Part shown: positions 57,113 through 64,000 of the stretch, piece by piece
Numbering within the stretch: position 1 is the first letter of the stretch
Layout of the letters: each line of letters begins with the position of its first letter
Source: Trichomonas vaginalis G3
Lineage: Eukaryota; Parabasalia; Trichomonadida; Trichomonadidae
Assembly (NCBI RefSeq): GCF_026262505.1
Contig: NC_067204.1
Location: 4,993,797 to 5,057,796, forward strand
Length of the DNA: 64,000 nucleotides
Direction: 5' to 3'
Notes under the pieces: model-generated
Told to the model about the DNA's origin: nothing
The model's input: the letters and a program-made list of their open reading frames with translations, nothing else
Database searches by the model: none
Made by a program: the position numbers and the translations under genes

Positions 57113-57930
57113 ATGAATTTTACAAAACCACCGTTACCGTTCTTTGGAAATAAGAGTAAATGTAAAGATATTCTATTGAGAGAACTTAAGAAACTACCGA
57201 ATGGTCTAACATTTGTAGATTTGTTCGGTGGAAGTTTCTATATATCCCATTTGTGCCATACCGTATTTCCTGACTCAAAGATTATATGCAATGACTTCGA
57301 CAACTATATGGACCGTCTCAAACATATTCCAGACACAAACAATATATTGAAAGAGTTAAAAGAAAAGATACCTATAGGTAAGATGGAACGTATACCATTA
57401 GATAAGAAAAATATTGTGAGAGAGGTTTTGAAAAAAGCAGAATATATAGACTGGGATAGTATATCTGCTAGACTATTATATAGTGGTGCTATAAGAGTTC
57501 ATGACATTGAAACACTTATGTCAAAAGTTTTATATCTTAACTATACAAATGTTTTCAAAGAGGACATAGAAAAATATATTGAGGGTATAGAGTTTGTGAG
57601 ATGTCATTGGACAGAGTTGTATGAAAAATATAAAGACAAGGAAAATGTTTTCTTTATAGTGGACCCGCCGTTCTATAACACATGGGATTTTCAATACCAA
57701 GTAGACTGGACTTTGAGAGACTCTTTAGAAACTTTAGACGTTTTACATAACCATCCATGCTTTTACTTTACATCCGATAAAAGTGGTTTGGAAACCGTTA
57801 TGAGATGGTTAGAGGACATACATGACTATGATTTAGATATGACAAGATAGAATATGAGAGAGGTCCTATAAACTGGAGAAAGTGTCACAATAAAGAAATT
57901 TTATTAGTAAGTAAATGTGGTTTGAAATAG
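57113..57930 (+). pseudogene. Dam-like DNA adenine N6-methyltransferase, frameshifted near the end
   Basis: 245 aa are open to 57850. PPLPFFGNKSK at the start resembles phage Dam proteins, FVDLFGGS (about 36-43) is the SAM-binding motif I, and DPPFY (about 183-187) is catalytic motif IV. After a 1-base shift near 57840 another frame continues to 57930 and encodes a typical Dam C-terminus (…KEILLVSKCG). So only the last 27 or so residues are lost, and partial function is possible. Expected product: N6-methyladenine in the element or host DNA. The leader has TTTTTAT at 57094-57100. Confidence 0.85.
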
Positions 57931-58046
57931 GACTACTTGTTTTAGGTTTTTTCCATTGTGTCATTTATTTCTTTGACGTGGCAGAAAAATACAGAGAATA
58001 TGAAGATGAACCAATGCCTGCAAATGTTCAGTATATGTACTCGTAA
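57915..58046 (+). CDS. Small single-membrane-helix protein (43 aa)
   Basis: ATG 57915 to TAA 58046. Residues of about 3-20 (FEIGLLVLGFFHCVIYFF) form one membrane helix, followed by an acidic tail (EKYREYEDEP). It overlaps the end of the methyltransferase remnant by 16 bases. TTTTATTAG stands 16 bases before the ATG, as for other genes of the element. Small membrane proteins are frequent in Polintons; the role is unknown. Confidence 0.5.
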   Translation: MWFEIGLLVLGFFHCVIYFFDVAEKYREYEDEPMPANVQYMYS

Positions 58047-58052
58047 GAGATA

Positions 58053-58069
58053 TTTTTATCTAATATTAA
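58053..58069 (+). promoter_or_regulatory. Element-type leader motif (TTTTTATC)
   Basis: First T is 17 bases before ATG 58070. TTTTTATCTAATATTAA fits the shared pattern TTTTTAY-N-RTAAA. Confidence 0.6.
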
Positions 58070-58432
58070 ATGGACGCACAGAACTTAGCGAATGCACAGC
58101 AACCTGGACAACCAAACCCAGAGAATATTCCAAATGAAGTTAGAATACAAACTGCAATGGCAAACTATGGTCAAGTGCCAACAGATGTACAAATGCAAAC
58201 TGCCATGTCAAATGACGCTGCGTTAGGTTTGCCACCATGGTATGCAAATATGAGATGGAAAGAGTTTTATACAAACCCTGAAGTGGGATATAAACAACTT
58301 TATGCAGATGACGCGAACACAGGAGTTGACCCAGAATATGTTTTCTACCAGAGGAGAAACAGAATGTATGAGCTCCAGTTAAAGAATGCTATGGAACTCA
58401 ACAGGAAACGTAAGAGACTAGGTGGACATTAG
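58070..58432 (+). CDS. Polinton protein of unknown function (120 aa)
   Basis: The N-terminal 30 residues are Gln/Asn/Pro-rich. Then VRIQTAMANYGQVPTDVQ and a second QTAMSN form a short internal repeat. The middle is aromatic (PPWYANMRWKEFYTNPEVGY) and the C-terminus basic (NRKRKRLGGH). Compact and soluble; a virion or DNA-binding protein would fit, but no family is recognised. The 3' neighbour starts 18 bases on. Confidence 0.7.
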   Translation: MDAQNLANAQQPGQPNPENIPNEVRIQTAMANYGQVPTDVQMQTAMSNDAALGLPPWYANMRWKEFYTNPEVGYKQLYADDANTGVDPEYVFYQRRNRMYELQLKNAMELNRKRKRLGGH

Positions 58433-58433
58433 A

Positions 58434-58450
58434 TTTTTACATATAGTAAA
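58434..58450 (+). promoter_or_regulatory. Element-type leader motif (TTTTTAC)
   Basis: First T is 17 bases before ATG 58451. TTTTAC-ATATA-GTAAAA is a perfect 6-bp-arm palindrome reaching the ATG. Confidence 0.65.
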
Positions 58451-58693
58451 ATGGGTTTCTTCAGTAGTATTGGAAACTTCTTCAGAAGAGTTGGAAGAGG
58501 TATATGGAATGGAATAAAAACCGTAGGAAAAGGAATTTGGAACGGAGTCAAAAATATTGGTAAAAGAGTAGGTCAGTTTGTTGGTATTATACCTAAAGAC
58601 CCTGAACCAGAAGAACAAGCTCCTGTTATACAACAGCCTGAACCTGCACCACAGTCTAGTTGGCAACCAAATCCAACACCTCAACCGTATTAA
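58451..58693 (+). CDS. Basic amphipathic small protein, membrane-active type (80 aa)
   Basis: Residues 1-48 contain repeated GFFSSIGNFFRRVGRG / GIWNGIKTVGKG / GIWNGVKNIGKRVGQFVG units: Gly-spaced aromatic and Lys/Arg residues that would form an amphipathic helix. Residues 50-80 are a Pro/Gln/Glu tail. The layout recalls membrane-lytic or core peptides of adeno-like capsids (protein VI/X type) and antimicrobial peptides; this is an analogy, not a family match. It converges with the next gene with only 4 bases between stops. Confidence 0.6.
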   Translation: MGFFSSIGNFFRRVGRGIWNGIKTVGKGIWNGVKNIGKRVGQFVGIIPKDPEPEEQAPVIQQPEPAPQSSWQPNPTPQPY

Positions 58694-58697
58694 AAAA

Positions 58698-59546
58698 TTA
58701 TATTTTTACCGTTCGATAGTAGTTGTATATGAAACTAAGTTCTAAGTAAAACGCGTGGTATAATGGAATTATTCTCTTTCTTCCATCTGTAGTAAACCAT
58801 ACTTGAAAGTCTGAAATACTTCCACTCGGTGGTTCATATAGCTTTGTAGGTTTTTCGTAAAAGTCATTTGCCAAGCATAAGAAAGAGTTTTGGGCGCCAG
58901 AAAATGAAGCATGAACAATAATAGCAGCTGGGTCGAAAACATCTTTAAATAAATATGGTTCATCTCTTGCATATCGACTGTAAATATTTGCTAAAGGAAG
59001 TTCGACTTTCTGATTTAACATTCTTTGCAAATAATACCATGACATTGCAGTGAATTCTGTATATATTTGTTCGTCTTTCTTTGGATTGTCTTCGTAGATT
59101 TGAAATGACACTTGTGAATTTTGTTTGTCATATACAATTCTCACATAAAGTGTGCTCTCGGTATTTGCATATTCATCAGCATATTTTGCATAACATGAAT
59201 TTATTTTATCTTCTATATTTTTTAACGCAGTCTGTAGAGAAGATGAAAGGTCAACTTGTATTAGCTCAATTTCTTCCCACATTTTTCGTTTCCCTTCAGA
59301 TATATAATCTATATGAAACCTTACAATAAATGGAAAACTTTTATCTTCTACAGACACAAACTTCATTCTACGAAAGCCAATAGCTTTTGTGACAGATGGG
59401 TCTCTTAGCCATCTTAATGGGTAGTCAAAACGATAGCCTTCATGCTTTACGGTCTCTGTCTCAAACTTTTGACCGACATTCGTAAAAAGTTCATCTAATG
59501 GTTTAGTTGTAGCAACTCTTGAATTTTCTTTTTCTATTGGAAGCAT
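58698..59546 (-). CDS. Possible Polinton minor capsid (penton-like) protein (282 aa)
   Basis: 282 aa of beta-strand-like alternation without signal peptide or membrane helix. Near the C-terminus ASFSGAQNSFLCLANDFYEK and FQVWFTTDGRKRIIPLYHAF stand out. Size, opposite strand and position between small structural genes fit the PY/penton single jelly-roll protein of Polintons, but I recognise this by shape and cannot confirm it. Shares an 18-bp divergent promoter with the fibre gene. Confidence 0.4.
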   Translation of the reverse strand: MLPIEKENSRVATTKPLDELFTNVGQKFETETVKHEGYRFDYPLRWLRDPSVTKAIGFRRMKFVSVEDKSFPFIVRFHIDYISEGKRKMWEEIELIQVDLSSSLQTALKNIEDKINSCYAKYADEYANTESTLYVRIVYDKQNSQVSFQIYEDNPKKDEQIYTEFTAMSWYYLQRMLNQKVELPLANIYSRYARDEPYLFKDVFDPAAIIVHASFSGAQNSFLCLANDFYEKPTKLYEPPSGSISDFQVWFTTDGRKRIIPLYHAFYLELSFIYNYYRTVKI

Positions 59547-59564
59547 ATTTTATCTAGAATAAAA
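59547..59564. promoter_or_regulatory. 18-bp divergent promoter with palindromic TTTTAT/ATAAAA
   Basis: The whole space between two opposite ATGs. Plus strand: TTTTATCTAGAATAAAA, first T 17 bases before ATG 59565. Minus strand: TTTTTATTCTAGATAAAAT, T-run 17-19 bases before the ATG ending at 59546. The palindromic halves can serve both directions. Confidence 0.65.
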
Positions 59565-61366
59565 ATGTCGAAAGAAACAGCGTCTATGAGAGAAATACAA
59601 CACAACCGACAACTCATTTTGCAAGCTCTAAATAAGAACACAACAAACTTTTCAAACTATTCTAAGATATCTGAGTCATTGAAAGAAGGAAACTTAAAAC
59701 TGACGATAAACCCAATGACAGATGAGTTTCTGTTTCAAGACAGTAAGAACCATACTGTCTGTGTAAATCCAACAAAAGGAACTTTAAACGAGAAACCTAT
59801 AAATGAACTTCTTTTGAAAGCAGATGTTGGCAACAAAGCTGACAAAGAATATGTAGACGATGCAATAGCAAAAGAAGAAGAAAGAGCTAACAATGCTTAT
59901 GCAACAAAAGAACATACTCATCCTGAACTAGCAGACAAAACATATGTTGACAATAAAATGTCAAGTGAAGTGACAAGAGCTGAAAACGAATATTCTAAAA
60001 AGACTCATACACATACCATTGCAAATATTGCAAACTTACAAGAAACCTTAAACAGTAAAAGTGACGTTGGACATACACATACCATTGCAAATATTACAAA
60101 CTTACAAGAAACCTTAAACAGGAAAAGTGACGTTGGACATACACATACCATTGCAAATATTGCAAACTTACAAGAAACCTTAAACAGTAAAAGTGACGTT
60201 GGACATACACATACCATTGCAAATATTACAAACTTACAAGAAACCTTAAACAGGAAAAGTGCCGTTGGACATACACATACATCTTCTGAAATAACAGACT
60301 TAAACGTTAGCCTTGAAAATAAAGCAGATAAAACATATGTCAATGAAATATACCAAAGTTTGCTAGGAACAAAAAATATTGAAACTATTGTTGGTGACTT
60401 TTCTGTCAATGAAGAAAACAAATATTTTAGATGGCAGTTGGTACAGTCTTAGAAAATGGTACACGGTATAAACTCATTCCGAAAAATAACAATGAAATGT
60501 ATGTAAGCTATAAAAAGAACGATGGTACACAAGTTAAAGTTCCATTAGACAACAACTGCTACTTAAACTTATATGGAGACGAACAAAAGAAATATTTAAG
60601 AGTTTATGAAATGGCAGATATGACATTGCCTGACCCAGCTCCAGCACCATACTATTATGACTATGGAGATGACAACAGAACACCACATGTAGATGAACAA
60701 AAGCTAACATTATATTTAGATTTTTATAGATATAAAAGATATAATGCAATAGAAAAAACGAGAATAGTATACTATTATGAAGATGACAGAAATAAATATT
60801 ATAGTCAAGATTTTACCTACCCTGAAAACATAAGATTATATTATAAAAAATATTTCTGACTTAAACCAGAAGAAACCTGAAATAGTTGCACTATATTTTA
60901 AGTTCAAAAGAGACAATCCTATAATATCTCATATGTTTGATTTAATGAACCCAGTAGGTTCTATTTATACATCTATGGAAGCAAGAGGTCCTCAAGTAAT
61001 GTTTGGTGTTGGTGCATGGGAACAAATAGTCGACAGGTTTTTGTATTGTGCAAACTCTTCAAAGGAAACAGGTGGAAGTAAAACGATTTCAGGTGAAAAC
61101 TTACCTGCGCACAGTCACTACATAGATTTAAGTACATCTCAAGCAGGTTGGCATAGGCATAGATATTGGGATTGGACAGGAATGACAAAAGGTAAAGGAT
61201 ATGATGTTAAAGACGACGTTAAGTTTGCTATAAATTGTTACTGGAGTGACACTCAGGGAGAAGGAACCATACACATTTCGTTTCAGGATATACGCAAACA
61301 ACGGGACAAAGTAAAGAATACATGCCACCTTACATGACAGTTTACGCATGGTATAGAATTGCTTAG
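59565..61366 (+). pseudogene. Phage-tail-fibre-like receptor-binding protein, three frameshifts
   Basis: Three open pieces (59565-60452; 60431-60859; 60834-61337) belong to one protein, with a fourth frame carrying its true end (to 61366). Piece 1 has ENKADKTYV-type trimeric fibre repeats and four 22-aa units beginning HTHTIANI (60005-60268). Piece 3 has a collar-type tip: NPVGSIYTSME, GAWEQIVDRFL, GGSKTISGENLPAHSH. The final frame ends YMPPYMTVYAWYRIA, typical of phage tail collar proteins. Breaks: the overlap near 60431-60452, the A6 run at 60845-60850, and near 61286. In phages such fibres bind cell surfaces; here a Polinton virion spike is inferred. Confidence 0.8.
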
Positions 61367-62320
61367 TCGTCATTTTCAACTTCTTTAGCATATTCGTCAG
61401 GAGTTGTCTTATATTTGTTAGGAACTGTCTTTGAAAGTATACCACCTTGAACCTTAACAAGTTTGAAACGAGGTCTGACAATAGTAGTTTTATCTTCTGC
61501 TTGCAGTCTGTACATTTTGCCATGTTTGCCTAAAACTTCATAATATTCTCTTGTATACTTTCTTCTATTTTTACGAACACGAATGTGAGTACCTGTCGAG
61601 TTCCCATTGTTGTCATAGTCAATAGTATTTTCATATGGGTCGCGTTTTAGGTATTTCTTTTTTACTTTGTCACCTTTCTGAAGTTTGAAGGCCCGGCATT
61701 CTTTCTGTTTGTCTCTTTTTGACTAAATTATTAAATATATAGTCTTTCTCTAAGTCAGGGTTGTTTTCATTTCTTCGGGGGGAATGGTTTCCCAAACCTT
61801 TTGTTTACGGGTATTGTAAATATTTAAAACTTGTCTCATCTTTGCCATGGAGAAGTGTCTATACTTGTCGTCATATGACATTTCATTTGCTTCACCACCT
61901 TGTGTGGTTTAAGTCTCTTAAGATTTTTATACAACTGTCAATGACACAAGAGCAGAATGGTTTTGGTCGACAATGAAATATTGGTTTACATTTTTTGAAC
62001 GCAGATAGTTTTTAATATCGTCTGATTTGAAAGAAACTTTCACAGTCAGATGTCAGTTTTTGTTGGATGGTATTTGTCAACGAATATTGTCAAAGCAGTT
62101 TTCACATCTAAAATATTTTGGACCATAATGGTATGGCTTCACAGTATCTTGTGTTTTGACCAACAAAATATTAACCAGTATGGAGGTCCATCTGTTCTAA
62201 CTCTCGAATGTTTTCCAAGATATCCATAAACCAAGCATTTGGTGTTGAACTAAAGATTTTTACCATGAGTGCTTTCTTTGTTGCCTTAGAAACATAGGGG
62301 TCCTTGTTCGGATTCGTCAT
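61363..62320 (-). pseudogene. Degenerate Polinton (retroviral-type) integrase
   Basis: Minus-strand remnant in several frames. From the ATG at 62320: a stretch with PNAWFMDILE (first catalytic Asp), then in shifted frames TSDCES (second Asp), then DSCIKILRDLN at the expected position of the third acidic residue. A final 120-codon open frame (61363-61722) holds QKGDKVKKK...REYYEVLGKHGKMYRLQ...RPRFKLVKV, like an integrase C-terminal SH3/chromo-type domain. Several stops and shifts make it non-functional. Its stop overlaps the stop of the fibre gene tail to tail. Identification rests on motif order. Confidence 0.68.
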
Positions 62321-62337
62321 TTTTTACCCTGTAAGAA
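62321..62337. promoter_or_regulatory. 17-bp divergent promoter (TTTTTACCCTGTAAGAA)
   Basis: The entire gap between the integrase ATG (minus, 62318-62320) and the next plus ATG (62338). The halves TTTTTAC and GTAAGAA are near-complements, so each direction sees a TTnTTAC about 17 bases before its ATG. Confidence 0.65.
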
Positions 62338-62749
62338 ATGGGTTATTTGGCGCATTAGCAGGAGTTGCATCCAGATTTTTACCGCAGTGGGAACAATAGC
62401 CAGAGGTGTATTTGGAGTTGGAAGGAAGATTTTGAGTACATTAGGTATACTTAAAGAGAAAGCACAACCTATTATACATAACTGTACAGAAAGGTTGGGA
62501 TGTAGCACGAGATGCAGCAAATCTTATTCCAAATCCTGAAACAAGAGGAAAAGTTCAAGGATGGATGGACAATGTAGGAAGACAAGCAGGAAACTATTAT
62601 AACAAAGCAAATGACTACTATAACCAAGCAGGACACTATATGGACCAAGGTGAAAGATTCTTTAACAGAGATATAACCATGCACAACAATGGGTAAACAA
62701 TAACCAACCGCAACCACCTCAAACGTGGGAATGTAAAGTTTTTTACTGA
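62338..62749 (+). pseudogene. Remnant of a Gly-rich amphipathic capsid-type protein
   Basis: The ATG at 62338 is followed by shifts near 62345-62350, 62385, 62485 and 62675. Readable pieces include LFGALAGVASRFL, then GTIARGVFGVGRKILSTLG, then a long Asn/Tyr/Gln-rich part (DNVGRQAGNYYNKANDYYNQ) and a QPQPPQTW tail. The start resembles the 80-aa amphipathic protein at 58451, so this may be a second membrane-active or core protein. Broken and probably inactive. Confidence 0.55.
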
Positions 62750-62755
62750 GATGAA
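62739..62755 (+). promoter_or_regulatory. Element-type leader motif (TTTTTTAC)
   Basis: TTTTTTACTGAGATGAA, first T 17 bases before ATG 62756. The same 20 bases precede the gene at 62930. Confidence 0.65.
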
Positions 62756-62911
62756 ATGAACAAATACAGCATTGAGACAAATGGGTTCAAGATGGATTTG
62801 TCGGCTTCCAGCAGTTACACAACCACGTGTTTGTCAAGTTCTTCCTTACCTCAGGAAGTTTTAGACCGACTTAAAAAACCTAAACAACCAGTTGAAAACA
62901 AACCAAACTAA
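62756..62911 (+). CDS. Small Ser/Thr-rich protein (51 aa)
   Basis: MNKYSIETNG start, a Ser/Thr-rich middle (SASSSYTTTCLSSSS) and a Lys/Pro-rich tail. The exact leader shared with the next gene supports this start. Function unknown. Confidence 0.5.
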   Translation: MNKYSIETNGFKMDLSASSSYTTTCLSSSSLPQEVLDRLKKPKQPVENKPN

Positions 62912-62912
62912 A

Positions 62913-62929
62913 TTTTTTACTGAGATGAA
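62913..62929 (+). promoter_or_regulatory. Element-type leader motif (TTTTTTAC)
   Basis: TTTTTTACTGAGATGAA again, first T 17 bases before ATG 62930. Confidence 0.65.
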
Positions 62930-63514
62930 ATGACCGAAGAAGTTGAAACGGTAGATTTGACACCACAAACAAAAAGTTCAGAACCATTGTCAAAACCTGT
63001 CAAAGAACTTACAGATGAAGAGAAAAATTCAATAATAGAAAGTGCCAGGTCTGGAAATACAAACCCTAACTATAAAGTCACTTTTCATAGAAATGGAACG
63101 GCAAGTATCTCAAAAAAGAAACAGACTCTCACAAATAAAATATTGAAGTCTGAAGGAGCTTTCGAAACAACAGATGGAAAAGTTTACTTCACTGACCAAC
63201 AGTTCATTATAGAACATCTCATTGACTTAGAGTCGAAATATTCTAAACTTTACAACAAACACAAAAAGTTGAAAGGAAAACAAAAACAAATGGCATATGA
63301 TATTTATGAAGATGTTAACGACACAACTGTTCCTGCAGGTGAGGTAAAGTCAGAGGAACCGAAAAGTGACGAAAAACCGATAGAAGAAGAAAAACCAAAA
63401 ACTGAAGATAAACCAAAACCAAAGTTTAGTTTGGAAACTAAACCAAGTCAACCTTCATTAGCTGGTATGGGTTGGCGTCAAAGACTTATGGCAGCAGGTG
63501 GTTATGTAAAGTAA
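62930..63514 (+). CDS. Polinton protein with coiled coil and possible protease site (194 aa)
   Basis: Acidic, Pro/Lys/Glu-rich ends flank a central basic and coiled-coil part (about 95-125: LIDLESKYSKLYNKHKKLKG). The C-terminus LAGMGWRQRLMAAGGYVK contains LAGM-G, which fits the (M/I/L)xGx-G cleavage pattern of adenovirus-type proteases, a family Polintons encode. A virion-internal or scaffold role is inferred. No family is recognised. Confidence 0.65.
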   Translation: MTEEVETVDLTPQTKSSEPLSKPVKELTDEEKNSIIESARSGNTNPNYKVTFHRNGTASISKKKQTLTNKILKSEGAFETTDGKVYFTDQQFIIEHLIDLESKYSKLYNKHKKLKGKQKQMAYDIYEDVNDTTVPAGEVKSEEPKSDEKPIEEEKPKTEDKPKPKFSLETKPSQPSLAGMGWRQRLMAAGGYVK

Positions 63515-63528
63515 AGAAAAAAAATATT

Positions 63529-63545
63529 TTTTTATTTTTATAAAA
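63529..63545 (+). promoter_or_regulatory. Element-type leader motif (TTTTTATT)
   Basis: TTTTTATTTTTATAAAA, first T 17 bases before ATG 63546. Confidence 0.55.
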
Positions 63546-64000
63546 ATGCCCCCATATAGAATGGACAGAAGGTCTGCTAGAATAAAAGCAGAGTTAGAAA
63601 GATATGGTTGGAGAGTTTCAAAGAAGTTTAAATATAGGAAGGGAAGACCCATAAAAGTCTATGACAAACTTGCTGGTCTGACCTATGAAATGGAATTGGA
63701 AACAGCACGCGCAAACTATCCAAACAGATTAGAGAGGTTAGAAGAAGAACGTCTTATGAACATGCCTTTCGATGTTAGTGAGCCTCAAGTTGAAGGACAA
63801 GACGGCTTTGCCAGATTCTATTGGAAACATGACGAACAATTGCATCCTTTGAGAAGGAAAAAAGGAAAAGGTGAAGACGCACATGCTCCCATGGAAAGAA
63901 CAAGATATGCATATGAAAAGTATCGTGAAGTTAGAAGTCAAATTACATCTGGTCGAACCTTTACAGTAAACTTTGACGAAGGAAAGAACAAAGAAGGCTT
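63546..64000 (+). CDS. Large Polinton protein, N-terminal part (runs off window)
   Basis: Open from ATG 63546 to the end (151 codons). Basic start (MPPYRMDRRSARIKAELERYGW, then KKFKYRKGRPIKVYDK), a LTYEMELETARANYP stretch, more basic segments, then RTFTVNFDEGKNKEG. It could be the N-terminus of the protein-primed DNA polymerase B or of another core gene; no polymerase motif lies within the visible part. Confidence 0.6.
   Translation, partial: MPPYRMDRRSARIKAELERYGWRVSKKFKYRKGRPIKVYDKLAGLTYEMELETARANYPNRLERLEEERLMNMPFDVSEPQVEGQDGFARFYWKHDEQLHPLRRKKGKGEDAHAPMERTRYAYEKYREVRSQITSGRTFTVNFDEGKNKEG

Larger units (their letters stand above)
56913..64000. mobile_element. Maverick/Polinton element, left part, partly decayed
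   Basis: From about 56913 composition and gene style change: compact short genes on both strands, gaps of 5-20 bases, and a shared T-rich leader. The set includes an rve-type integrase (decayed, minus strand), a phage-like fibre, a Dam methyltransferase, amphipathic small proteins and a possible minor capsid protein, which together point to a Maverick/Polinton of the kind abundant in trichomonads. GGTAGTGGGGCTTCC and a GGCAC-TTC-GTGCC hairpin follow the A-run and may belong to the terminal inverted repeat. The DNA polymerase, packaging ATPase, protease and major capsid are not seen and would lie beyond the window. Confidence 0.8.

Noticed and set aside
60005..60421. 138-codon minus-strand frame (MFSSLTEKSPT...)
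   Set aside because: Antisense shadow of the fibre repeats, with the same 66-base period.
62317..62780. Minus-strand frames of 67 and 102 codons
   Set aside because: Antisense to the Gly/Asn-rich remnant, whose plus-strand reading shows a coherent protein and a proper leader.

Overview
The window looks like a contig from a parabasalid protist. Tritrichomonas is the most likely genus and Trichomonas the alternative; I infer this from gene content and cannot prove it. The DNA is very AT-rich, the genes have no evident introns, 5' leaders are very short (TCA-type initiators a few bases before several ATGs), and several stop codons are embedded in TAAA. The families present (surface GP63-like metallopeptidases in tandem, Mutator-like transposases, a Maverick/Polinton) are typical of trichomonads. 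Most of the window is mobile or repetitive DNA, with a host gene island in the middle.

Region 1 (1-41,717): a composite repeat element about 17 kb long occurs twice in direct orientation (1-15,757, cut by the window start; 24,583-41,717). An internally deleted, inverted derivative lies between them (16,605-24,277). Each full copy has, in order: 122-bp hairpin repeats; a decayed Mutator-like (MULE) transposase with a UBA-domain ORF and a divergent unknown gene; a 133-bp satellite array; a short non-coding insert; a second short satellite array; an 0.8-kb-armed palindrome; a 1.7-kb array of about 18 hairpins; and a nested element with 224-bp inverted arms. Nearly every non-coding module is built from 20-30-bp stems with short loops. 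The two arms of the large palindrome share the same base within a copy but differ between copies, which suggests arm-to-arm conversion. This hairpin system is the best candidate for something undescribed in the window.

Region 2 (41,719-49,839): three tandem GP63-like (peptidase M8) genes plus a fragment. Only the third is open throughout. The first two are each broken by one frameshift, and the sequences are visibly mosaic. The 222 bp upstream of genes 1 and 3 match, and that match starts exactly where the repeat element ends.

Region 3 (50,254-55,443): ordinary host genes: ribosomal protein eS27, a Met/Pro/Gln-rich protein, a coiled-coil protein, a CS-domain/Sel1-repeat tail-anchored protein, an unrecognised 139-aa protein, and a TtcA-like tRNA 2-thiolation enzyme. 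A 0.4-kb mariner-type MITE candidate follows (55,699-56,112).

Region 4 (about 56,913-64,000, running off the end): a partly decayed Maverick/Polinton. It has a Dam-like adenine methyltransferase, small structural-type proteins, a possible minor capsid protein, a phage-tail-fibre-like gene with three frameshifts, a degenerate rve integrase on the minus strand, membrane-active-type amphipathic proteins, and the start of a further gene. Its ATGs are preceded at a nearly fixed distance (about 17 nt) by a T-rich motif, TTTTTA(C/T), unlike the host leaders. This motif is partly palindromic and in two places serves divergent genes across only 17-18 bp.
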